Shown here in pieces: positions 53,313 to 61,691 of a stretch of DNA of 64,000 nucleotides. Where the stretch lies: the NCBI GenBank assembly GCA_017419405.1, contig JAFOLH010000005.1, forward strand, positions 310,001-374,000, read 5' to 3'. A program made the position numbers and the translations under genes. This DNA comes from Renibacterium sp. GTDB lineage: Bacteria > Actinomycetota > Actinomycetes > Actinomycetales > Micrococcaceae. Under the pieces are notes generated by a model. It saw only the letters and a program-made list of their open reading frames with translations. It had not been told where the DNA came from and did no database searches. Positions within the stretch are counted from its first letter, which is position 1, and each line of letters opens with the position of its first letter.

Positions 53313-54662
53313 CTATCGGAGCGGTTTCGGCGCGGTAGCCGGGTGGGTCTGCGGCCGGCTGGTGCGCCGGATCCGGCCTGAGGCGAAAACCAGCGCGATC
53401 GCACCGAAGATTCCGGCGCTGGCAAAGGCGGCAAAACTCAGCGCCGGCTCGGCGGAAGCGGCCAGCACGCCGCCCAGCCATGGCCCGACCACGGCACCGA
53501 GCCGGCCCACTCCGGAGGTCCAGCCGATTGCGGTAGCCCGGCTGGAGACCGGGAACGCCGAGCCTACGCTGGCATAGACCATGGTTTGCGCGCTGAACAG
53601 CCAAACTCCGGTGGCGAAGGCCACGGCAAAGGTCAAGACCAGCGGCATCCTGATGCCGAGCACCAGTACGCCGACCGCGGTGAGCGCAAACCAGGCAAGC
53701 GCGACTTTCAAGGCGCCCCAGCGGTCCGCCAGGGGTCCGGCCAGCAGCATTCCCGCAACCCCGCCGGCATTGATCGCGAGCAAGAACCCGATGGCGGGGC
53801 CCAGCTCGTACCCATTGGCCTTCATCATCGAGGGGAGCCAAGCGGACACCCCGTACACCAGCAGCAGACCGAAGAACGAAGCAAGCCAGAAAAACAACGT
53901 CAATGACCGGGTTCCCGGTCGCAGCAGGCTGCGCAACGAGGCGCGCGCCGGGGTCCGCTGGTCCGCTGCCGATTCGGTTTCGGCCGGCAGGAAGTCTTGT
54001 GGATCGACCCGCCAGCGAGCTGCTATCCGGGCCATCTCCCGAGTGCGGCCGAGGCTCTTCAGATAGGCGAACGATTCCGGGAGCCAGCGGAGCATGGCGG
54101 GTATCACCAAGACCAGAGGCGCCGCGCCGAGCCAGAACATCGCGCGCCAGCCGAAGGACGGGACGACTGCGATTCCCGCGGTTGCCGCCAAGATCCCTCC
54201 GGCGTTGTGCCCGGTCATCAGCGTCGCGATCATCAGGTTCCGCCGGGGCAAAGGGGCGAACTCCAGAATCATCGCGATGGCCGTCGGAATCAGGCCGCCG
54301 AGGCCCAGGCCGCCGACGAATCGCCCGAGCCCGAAAATTTCGAGGGTGGGGGCGGCGGCACACACCGCCGAGGCAATCGAGAACAGGAGTACACCGCCGA
54401 TCAAGGCGCGACGGCGGCCCCACCGGTCGGTGACGATCCCGGTGCAGAGGGCGCCGATGAGCATGCCGAAGGTCGCTACGCTGCCGAGTGTGCCGGCGAG
54501 GCCTTCGGTCAGGCCGAATTGCCGGTCGGCGAGCAGATCCGGCAGCACCGCACCGTACATGAACAAGTCGAAGCCATCGAAGAGCAGAGCGAGCCAGCAA
54601 AGTGCCAGGACGGCCCAGAGCAGCTTTGCGCGTCCGGTGGATCCACTGTTGAAAGTACGCAC
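53313..54662 (-). CDS. MFS transporter, aromatic acid:H+ symporter (AAHS) type
   Basis: Product of 449 residues with twelve predicted membrane segments. DGFDLFMYGAVLPDLL in helix 1 and the loop DRWGRRRALIGG match the AAHS family that imports aromatic and other organic acids. It is convergent with the GH20 gene, with 9 bp between stops. A palindromic operator stands 67 bp upstream, and no catabolic gene is beside it, so the substrate is unknown. Confidence 0.87.
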   Translation of the reverse strand: MRTFNSGSTGRAKLLWAVLALCWLALLFDGFDLFMYGAVLPDLLADRQFGLTEGLAGTLGSVATFGMLIGALCTGIVTDRWGRRRALIGGVLLFSIASAVCAAAPTLEIFGLGRFVGGLGLGGLIPTAIAMILEFAPLPRRNLMIATLMTGHNAGGILAATAGIAVVPSFGWRAMFWLGAAPLVLVIPAMLRWLPESFAYLKSLGRTREMARIAARWRVDPQDFLPAETESAADQRTPARASLRSLLRPGTRSLTLFFWLASFFGLLLVYGVSAWLPSMMKANGYELGPAIGFLLAINAGGVAGMLLAGPLADRWGALKVALAWFALTAVGVLVLGIRMPLVLTFAVAFATGVWLFSAQTMVYASVGSAFPVSSRATAIGWTSGVGRLGAVVGPWLGGVLAASAEPALSFAAFASAGIFGAIALVFASGRIRRTSRPQTHPATAPKPLR

Positions 54663-54728
54663 TGCGGTTGACCCCCGGAAGTTCGACCTGTGACTTGTGT
54701 CACCGCATCAATGTATTGATCGAACTTC

Positions 54729-54744
54729 AAATTGTCAACAATTT
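54729..54744. promoter_or_regulatory. Palindromic operator upstream of the MFS gene
   Basis: AAATTGTCAACAATTT has two 7-bp arms around a central CA. The TTGT-N2-ACAA core is typical for GntR regulators of the FCD subfamily. No regulator gene is nearby, so it would be served by a distant factor. Confidence 0.6.
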
Positions 54745-54808
54745 AGCTAACAATAAATGCGGCACCGGCCGCACCGTTTCCGCCGGTTGCCGGCGCTGCG
54801 GGTCTGCG

Positions 54809-55603
54809 CTAAACCAGCGGGATCAGATCCGCAACCGAATCCAAGGTCTGGTCCGGACGGAACGGGTAGGCTTCCACATCCCCGGGCTGGGTGATTCCGG
54901 TCATCACCAGCACGGTGTGCAGTCCGGCTTCCATGCCCGCGATGATGTCGGTGTCCATCCGGTCGCCGATCATCGCGGTGGTTTCCGAATGGGCCTCGAT
55001 CTGGTTCATCGCGGAACGGAACATCATCGGATTCGGTTTCCCCACGATGTAGGGCTCGCGATTGGTCGCCTTCGTGATCAAGGCCGCGATCGCGCCGGTG
55101 GCCGGCAAGGGGCCTTCCTTCGACGGCCCGGTGGCATCCGGGTTGGTCGCGATGAACCGCGCGCCGTCGGCGATCAGGCGGATCGCCTGGGTGATCGCTT
55201 CGAACGAGTACGTCCGGGTTTCGCCCAACACCACGTAGTCGGGATTCTGGTCGGTGAGGATGAAGCCGGCTTCATGCAGCGCCGTGGTCAATCCGGCCTC
55301 GCCGATCACGAAAGCCCGGCCGCCCGGCATCTGCGATTTCAGGAACTCGGCGGTCGCCAGCGCCGAAGTCCAGAGGTTTTCCTCCGGGACCTCCAATCCG
55401 GAAGCCCTCAGCCGGGCGGCGAGGTCCCGGGGCGTGTATATCGAGTTGTTGGTCAGCACCAGGAACCGCTTGGAAGTGTCCACCCAGCGTTGGATCAGTT
55501 CGGCGGCGCCGGGGACGGCCTGGTTTTCGTGCACCAGCACGCCGTCCATATCGGTGAGCCAACATTCAATGTCTGCGGCGTTGCGCGGTTCGTCATGTGC
55601 CAT
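54809..55603 (-). CDS. HAD-IIA family phosphatase (NagD type)
   Basis: Hydrolase of 264 residues. The HAD nucleophile motif is CWLTDMDGVLVHEN, motif II is VLTNNSIYTPRDLA, the Lys motif is IVGKPNPMMF, and the metal motif is MIGDRMDTDIIAGMEAG. NagD-like proteins dephosphorylate nucleotides and small sugar phosphates. It is divergent from the first lipase gene. Substrate cannot be told from the sequence. Confidence 0.9.
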   Translation of the reverse strand: MAHDEPRNAADIECWLTDMDGVLVHENQAVPGAAELIQRWVDTSKRFLVLTNNSIYTPRDLAARLRASGLEVPEENLWTSALATAEFLKSQMPGGRAFVIGEAGLTTALHEAGFILTDQNPDYVVLGETRTYSFEAITQAIRLIADGARFIATNPDATGPSKEGPLPATGAIAALITKATNREPYIVGKPNPMMFRSAMNQIEAHSETTAMIGDRMDTDIIAGMEAGLHTVLVMTGITQPGDVEAYPFRPDQTLDSVADLIPLV

Positions 55604-55759
55604 GGGTCAATCTTCCACCGTTTGCGCTGGATCAGCCACCGGGCGGTTCACTGCCTGCCCGGCAAGGGCGGGGTCCGCTGCGGCGGGGCGCCCGGACTGT
55701 CGATTCGGCATTGCTGTGAATCGTCTGATTCACAGTCGAAACGGCTTGTCAGGGATAAG

Positions 55760-55773
55760 TTACCCGTGGGTAA
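55760..55773. promoter_or_regulatory. TTAC-type palindrome upstream of lipase 1
   Basis: TTACCCGTGGGTAA has 6-bp arms and stands 51 bp before the lipase 1 start, preceded by GATAAG. The same GATAAG-TTAC-N6-GTAA arrangement occurs at 57910 ahead of lipase 2. This is the form of a TetR-family operator. Confidence 0.6.
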
Positions 55774-55824
55774 GTTTAAGCTGTGGCGAGGGTCACGTTG
55801 GGGGATTGTTCAGAAGGGGATCTG

Positions 55825-57075
55825 ATGAAGACCAGGCACACCATCGGCGGGCTTGCGGCGTTGTCCGCGCTCGCTGCGAGTTTGCTCATTCCGTTGGGCG
55901 CCGCGAATGCGGCCGAAGACTTCTACGCGATTCCGGCGACGTTGCCGGCGCAAAACGGCGCGATCGTCAAACAGGAAGCTTCCAGCTTCTATCTGGAGCC
56001 GCTCAAGCTCACGCCGGCTCAAGCGCAGGTGCAGCGGATCATGTACAAAAGCACCGACTCCCAAGGGCAACCGATCGCCGCCACCGGTACGGTGTTGATG
56101 CCGAAGACCCCGTGGCTGAAATTGCAGGATCCGCTGCGGCCCTGGCTGGGCGTGAGCGAGCGCCCGTTGGTGGCTTTCAACCCGGGGACCAAGGGCAACG
56201 GCGACCAATGCGCGCCGTCCAAGCGCTTGGCAACCGGCGAAGATTACGAAGGGGCGATCGTCAAAGGCCTGCTGGCGGCTGGATACGCGGTGACGATTCC
56301 CGACTACCAAGGGGTGGGGACTGCGCCGAAGTCCACCTATATGGCTCGGGTCGCCACCGGAAACGCCGTGCTCGATGCCGTCCGGGCGGCACAGCGTTCC
56401 GGGCTGGCCGGCCTGCCCGGCAATGGGCCGGTTTTGTTGTCCGGGTACTCGCAGGGTGGTGAAGCAACTGCTGCAGCATCCGAATTGGCCGCAAGCTACG
56501 CCCCGGAACTGAAGATCATCGGCGCATACGCCGGCGCGGTTCCGGCCAATCTGCTGGAAGTGGCGAAATTCCTTGAGGGCGGCCTCTACCAGGCCTTCCT
56601 GCTCAGTGCGGTCTCCGGGATCGCGACCGCGGAAAACATCGATCTGACCAAGTACGCCAACGCCGCTGGCTTGGCTGCGATCGCCCAGAACGACGGGCTC
56701 TGCACCGTGGAGTCGATCGCGCCGAGCGCCTTCCAGGACACCGCCAAGTACACGTTGTCGGGCCAGAAGCTCAGTGTGCTGGCGCAAACCGATCCGACGA
56801 TCCGGGCCGCATTGGAAAAGCAGCTGATCGGCAAGGCCGCGCCGACCAAGTTCCCGGTCCTGGTTGCACAGAGTCTCTTGGATGATGTGATCGAGCCGAC
56901 GCAGACCAAAGCGATGGCGCAGCAGTGGTGCCAAGGCGGCGCGACGGTGCAGTTCGAGAATTCGGTGGTCCCGACGCACGTCGGGGCCGCAGCCGGATTC
57001 CTGCCGACGATGTTCGGTTTTCTGGCTGCCCGGGTGAACGGTTCGCCCGCAGTCAACAACTGCGCGGCGCTGTAA
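55825..57075 (+). CDS. Secreted lipase family protein, paralogue 1
   Basis: Exported alpha/beta hydrolase of about 416 residues with a signal peptide ending in GAANA. It belongs to the secretory lipase (LIP) type. The nucleophile is Ser209 in SGYSQGGEA; the acid is probably in QSLLDDVI and the His in VPTHVG. Conserved Cys residues (DQCAPS, GLCTVE, QQWCQG, NNCAAL) suggest disulfides. Two close paralogues lie at 57981 and 61692. ATG 55825 follows AGAAGGGGA. Acts outside the cell on lipids or esters. Confidence 0.87.
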   Translation: MKTRHTIGGLAALSALAASLLIPLGAANAAEDFYAIPATLPAQNGAIVKQEASSFYLEPLKLTPAQAQVQRIMYKSTDSQGQPIAATGTVLMPKTPWLKLQDPLRPWLGVSERPLVAFNPGTKGNGDQCAPSKRLATGEDYEGAIVKGLLAAGYAVTIPDYQGVGTAPKSTYMARVATGNAVLDAVRAAQRSGLAGLPGNGPVLLSGYSQGGEATAAASELAASYAPELKIIGAYAGAVPANLLEVAKFLEGGLYQAFLLSAVSGIATAENIDLTKYANAAGLAAIAQNDGLCTVESIAPSAFQDTAKYTLSGQKLSVLAQTDPTIRAALEKQLIGKAAPTKFPVLVAQSLLDDVIEPTQTKAMAQQWCQGGATVQFENSVVPTHVGAAAGFLPTMFGFLAARVNGSPAVNNCAAL

Positions 57076-57088
57076 GCGTTGGCACACA

Positions 57089-57115
57089 GCCCGGCCGGTG
57101 CGGTTCCGGCCGGGC
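57089..57115. terminator. 10-bp hairpin after lipase 1
   Basis: GCCCGGCCGG (57089-57098) pairs exactly with CCGGCCGGGC (57106-57115) around TGCGGTT. It stands 14 bp after the lipase 1 stop and separates it from the methyltransferase gene. No T run follows. Confidence 0.65.
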
Positions 57116-57140
57116 AGCGTGCTGCCAGTAGGGTAGTCAG

Positions 57141-57833
57141 GTGAGCGATGAGCTGAAAGACGACGGCGAAGTTCCGGCGATTGCCGATCCGTCGGGTGAA
57201 TCCGAAGGGCCGGTCGGGCCGGCGGAGCCAGTGGGGCTGGGCCCTTGGTCGGGCGAATGGCCGGTCGGCGAGCATTGGGATCCGGAATTGCTGGCCGAGG
57301 GCGACCGCCGGAATGTGGTCGATGAATTCCGCTACTGGAAACACGATGCGATCGTCGCCGCGCTGGATGCGCGCCGGCACGAGTTCCATGTGGCGATCGA
57401 AAACTGGCAGCACGACTTGAACATCGGCTCCGTGGTGCGTTGCGCGAATGCCTTTTTGGCCAAAGAGGTGCACATCATCGGCCGACGCCGTTGGAACCGG
57501 CGCGGCGCCATGGTCACCGACAAGTATCAGCACGTCCGGCACCACCCGACGGTCGAAGACTTCGTGGCCTGGGCCGAAGCGGAAGGCATCGCGGTGATCG
57601 GGATCGACAACTTCCCGGATTCGGTGCCGCTGGAGACCTATGACCTGCCGCGCAAATGTGTTCTGGTCTTCGGCCAGGAGGGGCCGGGCTTGACCGATGC
57701 GGTGCATGAGAAAGCCGAGGCCACGCTCTCCATCGCCCAGTTCGGCTCCACCCGGTCGATCAATGCCTCGGCTGCTGCCGCGATCGCCATGCACGCCTGG
57801 ATCCGCCGTCACGTCTTCAGCCAACCGGTCTGA
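57141..57833 (+). CDS. TrmH (SpoU) family RNA methyltransferase
   Basis: SAM-dependent RNA 2'-O-methyltransferase type, 230 residues. The SPOUT motifs are all present: NIGSVVRCANAF (motif 1), VFGQEGPGL (motif 2) and STRSINASAAAAIAMHAW (motif 3). The first 45 residues are an acidic, Pro/Gly-rich extension before the domain. GTG start. A housekeeping gene placed between two lipase genes; the target RNA position is unknown. Confidence 0.9.
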   Translation: MSDELKDDGEVPAIADPSGESEGPVGPAEPVGLGPWSGEWPVGEHWDPELLAEGDRRNVVDEFRYWKHDAIVAALDARRHEFHVAIENWQHDLNIGSVVRCANAFLAKEVHIIGRRRWNRRGAMVTDKYQHVRHHPTVEDFVAWAEAEGIAVIGIDNFPDSVPLETYDLPRKCVLVFGQEGPGLTDAVHEKAEATLSIAQFGSTRSINASAAAAIAMHAWIRRHVFSQPV

Positions 57834-57909
57834 GGCGCGGCCGACCGATCCGCTACCCGCGGGCGTGGATTCTCAGGTAACGAGTGGATAACGAAACGCC
57901 GGCGATAAG

Positions 57910-57923
57910 TTACTGGCCAGTAA
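57910..57923. promoter_or_regulatory. TTAC-type palindrome upstream of lipase 2
   Basis: TTACTGGCCAGTAA is a perfect 14-bp palindrome, 58 bp before the lipase 2 start and preceded by GATAAG. It parallels the box at 55760 in sequence and position. Confidence 0.65.
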
Positions 57924-57980
57924 TCTGAGGGGTGTCACACTCGATAGCCCGTTCGGGCGATTATCAATGGAGATAAGAGT

Positions 57981-59237
57981 ATGCGCCAATCCAGTACAGC
58001 CCTACGCCGAATCGCCACTGCCGGAATGGTCGCGCTCGCGTTGACCGGGTCCTTGGTGCTCGGCACCGCGAGCGCCCAGGCAGCCAGTCCCGCTGCAGGA
58101 GCTGCGCCGGCGGACTTCTATCAAGCGCCCACCAGTTTCCCGGCCAACAACGGCGACTTGATCCGGCAGCAGCCCTCGAGTTTCTTCGTCGATCCGCTCA
58201 AGTTGATTTCTTCCGGGGCCAATGTCACCCGGGTGATGTACAAGAGCACCAACAACCAGGGCAAACCGATCGGCGTCACCGGGACGGTCTTGATGCCGCA
58301 AGGCAGTTGGATCGGCTTCGGCCCGCGTCCGCTGGTCACGGTGGCCCCTGGAACCCAGGGCCAGGGCGACAGCTGCGCGCCCAGCAAATTGCTCGCGATG
58401 GGACAGGAATACGAAGGCCTGCTGATCAAAGGCCTGCTCGCCCGCGGTTATGCGGTGGCGATCACCGACTACGAAGGCCTCGGGACCGACGGCATGCACA
58501 CCTATCTGGCCCGGGAATCCCAGGGGCACGCGGTGCTGGACATGGCCAGGGCTGCGCTCAACCTGAATATCCCGGGGCTGACCGCGAACACCCGGGTGGG
58601 CATTGTGGGCTATTCGCAGGGCGGCGGCGCTGCGGCTTCCGCGGCCGAGCTGGCCTCGGCCTATGCACCGGAGCTGAAGCTGATCGGCACCTATGCCGGT
58701 GCGGTCCCGGCGGACCTGCAGGCGGTGGCCAGCAACATCGACGGCGGTCTCTACACCGGGTTCCTGCTCTATGCGGTCAATGGCCTGGCTGCCGCAGAAG
58801 GATTCAATGTCGCCGAATATGCCAACGCCAAAGGCCAGGCAACGCTGGCCAAGACGGCGCAGGAATGCCTCTTCACCACGCTTCCCTCGGCGGCGTTCCT
58901 GAATACCGGAACCCTGACGAATTCCGGCAAGAAACTCTCCCAGCTGACCACTTCGGGTCCGCTCAAGACGGTTCTCGACAAACAGAAACTCGGTGTGGTC
59001 GGCAAGCCGAGCGCTCCGGTGATGGTCGGCCAGAGCCTGTTCGACGACGTCATCCCGGCCCAGCAGGCGCGCGAGTTCGCCAAGCGCTGGTGTGCCAAGG
59101 GCAGCACTGTGGAATGGACGAATACCTTGGTGCCCACCCACGTGGGCGGATATGCCGCATTGCTGCCGAACCTGTTCGGCTTCCTCGAAGGTCGGGTCGC
59201 CGGACTGCCGGCGACGAACAACTGTTGGGCAGTCTGA
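57981..59237 (+). CDS. Secreted lipase family protein, paralogue 2
   Basis: Exported alpha/beta hydrolase of 418 residues, with GGAGATAAGAGT before the ATG. Signal peptide to about residue 35 (GTASAQAA). The nucleophile is Ser212 in VGYSQGGGA; QSLFDDVI and VPTHVGG probably supply the acid and His. The four cysteine positions of paralogue 1 are kept. It shares the GATAAG-TTAC box with paralogue 1 and is followed by a long perfect hairpin. Confidence 0.88.
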   Translation: MRQSSTALRRIATAGMVALALTGSLVLGTASAQAASPAAGAAPADFYQAPTSFPANNGDLIRQQPSSFFVDPLKLISSGANVTRVMYKSTNNQGKPIGVTGTVLMPQGSWIGFGPRPLVTVAPGTQGQGDSCAPSKLLAMGQEYEGLLIKGLLARGYAVAITDYEGLGTDGMHTYLARESQGHAVLDMARAALNLNIPGLTANTRVGIVGYSQGGGAAASAAELASAYAPELKLIGTYAGAVPADLQAVASNIDGGLYTGFLLYAVNGLAAAEGFNVAEYANAKGQATLAKTAQECLFTTLPSAAFLNTGTLTNSGKKLSQLTTSGPLKTVLDKQKLGVVGKPSAPVMVGQSLFDDVIPAQQAREFAKRWCAKGSTVEWTNTLVPTHVGGYAALLPNLFGFLEGRVAGLPATNNCWAV

Positions 59238-59268
59238 CCGACTCGGAACGCCCGGAAAATTAACCCTG

Positions 59269-59308
59269 CTTTCCCAGCATTCTTCCAGCGAAGAATGCTG
59301 GGAAAGCC
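59269..59308. terminator. Perfect 18-bp hairpin after lipase 2
   Basis: GCTTTCCCAGCATTCTTC (59269-59286) and GAAGAATGCTGGGAAAGC (59291-59308) pair exactly around the tetraloop CAGC. It is 31 bp behind the lipase 2 stop and well ahead of the protease gene. The stem is unusually long and lacks a clear T tail. Confidence 0.8.
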
Positions 59309-59432
59309 GCTTTAAGGCGAATCTCGACGCTTCCGGAAATAATTGCCTGAGAAACCTATTTTCCACGCGCCGTCGGGCTTACGATCAACCTCGTGCAGGC
59401 ACAAAGGGTGCCTGAAGAGTGGAAGAAATTGA

Positions 59433-61439
59433 ATGAAAAATCCACGGATGAATTCTCGATGGCTGCAAAAAGCAGTAGCCATCGGGGCCACGACGGCGTG
59501 CGCCCTGGCTTTGGGTTCGACGGCGGCGATCGCTTCGCCGGTTTCCATCGACAACTCCTTCCCCGACGCGGTGCCCAGCTGGGCCAATACCGCCAACGAT
59601 CAGGGGATCACGGCAGACGACACCACGGTGGAAGGTGAAATCTACCTGCCGCTGCGGGACAAAGCAGGGGCCGAAGCCTTGGCCACTGCGGTTTCCACCC
59701 CGGGCAACCCCGGCTTCAAAAAGTGGCTGACCCCGGATGCCTGGATCAAACGCTTCGCCCCGAGCCAGCAGGATTCCGACAAAGTCGTCGGTCAGCTCAA
59801 GGCGCAGGGGTTCAGCATCACCGCGGTCCCGCAGAGCCGGCTCTATGTAGTGTTCCGCGGCACGGCAACCCAGATGTCGGCCGCGTTCAACACCACGCTG
59901 CACAATTACAACTTCAAGGGCAGCACGCTGGTCGGGCCGAGCTCGGTGCCCCGGGTGGCGCCGGCCATCGCACCGCTGGTGCAGGGTCTGAGCATCGACC
60001 AAGGCCGGTTGAACACCAAGCCGACCAACCGCACGGCGGGCGATTTCGAGGAATCCGATCCGTCGGCCGGAGTCGGCACCGACCAGGCCAGGCCCAAGCC
60101 GAAGCCGTCTGCGGAGTGCTCGAACTATTACAACGAGCATCAAGACAGCTTGCCCGAGGCGTACGGCAAGACCGCTTTCAGCACCTTCGGCTGCGGCTAT
60201 ACGCCCAGCCAGGTGCGCAGTGCTTACGGTTTGCCCAACGATCCGGCCGGCAAAAAGCTCTTCGGCGGTGCCGGTCAAACCGTGGCGATCATCGATGCTT
60301 ACGCCTCGCCGAGCATGCTGGCGGACATCAACCGGTACTCCAAGGACAACGGATTGCCGGCGATGGACAGCAAGAGCTACCGGGAGATCGTGCCTACCCC
60401 GGCGGAGTTCAGCGACCAGGCCAATTGCCAGTTCCCCAGCGGCTGGCAGGGCGAGCAGTCGCTCGACGTCGACTCGGTGCACGCGACCGCTCCGCAGGCC
60501 AACATCCTCTATGTGGGCGGCTTCAACTGCGGTGGCGGACTGGACGTCGCGATGTCCAAGATTTTGGACGGCAAGTTGGCCAACATCGTTTCGAACAGCT
60601 ACGGCAACGTCGGTGAGGCGTTGCCCCAAGACGTCATCGACGGCACGGTCAACATCCACTTGCAGGCTGCCGGAGAGGGCATCGGCCTGTATTTCTCCAG
60701 CGGGGACAACGGCGATCAGGCGGCCAAGCTGGGCTACCCCTCGCCCGATTTCCCGGCCAGCTCGCCGTGGGTCACCTCGGTCGGCGGCACGTCGTTGGAG
60801 GTCGACCGCGCGGGCAATTACCTTTTCGAAACGGGTTGGGGGAATCGGTTGGACAAGGTGATCAGCAACCCGGACGGCAGCACGGCATACGAGAGCCCCG
60901 CGCCCGGCCAGCGGCAGGGCGGCGGAGCCGGCGGCGGGGTGAGCGCGGTCTTCGACCAGCCCGCATACCAGAAGGGCGTCGTGCCCGACTCGCTGGCCAA
61001 GGGGCGCCGGGTTTCCCCGGACATCGCCTCGCTGGCCGATCCGTACACCGGCATGCTGATCGGACTGAGCCCGATCGTCGATGACGAGACGCTGCAGACC
61101 GGCGACTACCTGACCGAGTCGATCGGCGGCACCTCGTTGGCCACCCCGTTGGCTGCCGGTCAGGCTGCGGTCGCACAGCAGATCAGCGGCAATGTCTTCG
61201 GGTTCGCGAACCCCGCGCTGTACAAGTTGAGCAAGCTCGTGCCCTCGGTGTTCACCGATGTGCAGCCGCCGAAAACCCCGGTGGCGCTGGCGTATACGAG
61301 TGCGGCTTCCGGCAACAAATACCTGAACACGCTCGACCAGGACACCTCGCTCAAGACCGCCAAGGGCTATGACGATGTGACTGGCTTGGGCAGCGTGAAC
61401 TTCAAGTTGGCGTTGTTCGCCGGGCTGGTCAGCCGCTGA
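59433..61439 (+). CDS. S53 family serine-carboxyl protease (sedolisin/kumamolisin type)
   Basis: Secreted protease of 668 residues. Signal peptide (about 1-34), then a pro-domain (about 45-190, with LATAVSTPGNPGFKKWLTPD and FNTTLHNY) that is removed on activation. The catalytic domain has Glu341 and Asp345 in GEQSLDVDSVH, Asp425 in SSGDNG and the nucleophile Ser568 in GGTSLATP. Sedolisins usually work best at acid pH. It is flanked by long hairpins on both sides and set among secreted lipases, so the group looks like an extracellular digestion set. Confidence 0.93.
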   Translation: MKNPRMNSRWLQKAVAIGATTACALALGSTAAIASPVSIDNSFPDAVPSWANTANDQGITADDTTVEGEIYLPLRDKAGAEALATAVSTPGNPGFKKWLTPDAWIKRFAPSQQDSDKVVGQLKAQGFSITAVPQSRLYVVFRGTATQMSAAFNTTLHNYNFKGSTLVGPSSVPRVAPAIAPLVQGLSIDQGRLNTKPTNRTAGDFEESDPSAGVGTDQARPKPKPSAECSNYYNEHQDSLPEAYGKTAFSTFGCGYTPSQVRSAYGLPNDPAGKKLFGGAGQTVAIIDAYASPSMLADINRYSKDNGLPAMDSKSYREIVPTPAEFSDQANCQFPSGWQGEQSLDVDSVHATAPQANILYVGGFNCGGGLDVAMSKILDGKLANIVSNSYGNVGEALPQDVIDGTVNIHLQAAGEGIGLYFSSGDNGDQAAKLGYPSPDFPASSPWVTSVGGTSLEVDRAGNYLFETGWGNRLDKVISNPDGSTAYESPAPGQRQGGGAGGGVSAVFDQPAYQKGVVPDSLAKGRRVSPDIASLADPYTGMLIGLSPIVDDETLQTGDYLTESIGGTSLATPLAAGQAAVAQQISGNVFGFANPALYKLSKLVPSVFTDVQPPKTPVALAYTSAASGNKYLNTLDQDTSLKTAKGYDDVTGLGSVNFKLALFAGLVSR

Positions 61440-61477
61440 GCGGCATCGCCTGGCCGGCAAGGCCGAACCGGAGGTGA

Positions 61478-61517
61478 CCGAAGCGGCCGGCAGTCCAGTG
61501 ACTGCCGGCCGCTTCGG
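61478..61517. terminator. Perfect 18-bp hairpin after the S53 protease
   Basis: CCGAAGCGGCCGGCAGTC (61478-61495) pairs exactly with GACTGCCGGCCGCTTCGG (61500-61517) around CAGT. It lies 38 bp after the protease stop. The 18-bp stem and 4-nt loop match the lipase 2 hairpin in size but not in sequence. Confidence 0.82.
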
Positions 61518-61691
61518 CGCGGCGTACTGCCGTCAGGCGTACGGCTGCCACCGCTCATCGCAAAGATGTTCCCCGCCCTTGATCCGGCCCGACCGTCGAT
61601 CGAGGATGGGAAAGTGCTCCGGATCACATTCTGCGGAAGCATTCACTCCATGCAGCTTTGCCATCGAGTCGGGGATACCGAAGGGAATACC

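Noticed and set aside
59385-61460. Minus-strand open frame of 691 codons
   Set aside because: It is antisense to the S53 protease, which has all catalytic residues; the antisense frame has no recognisable domain.
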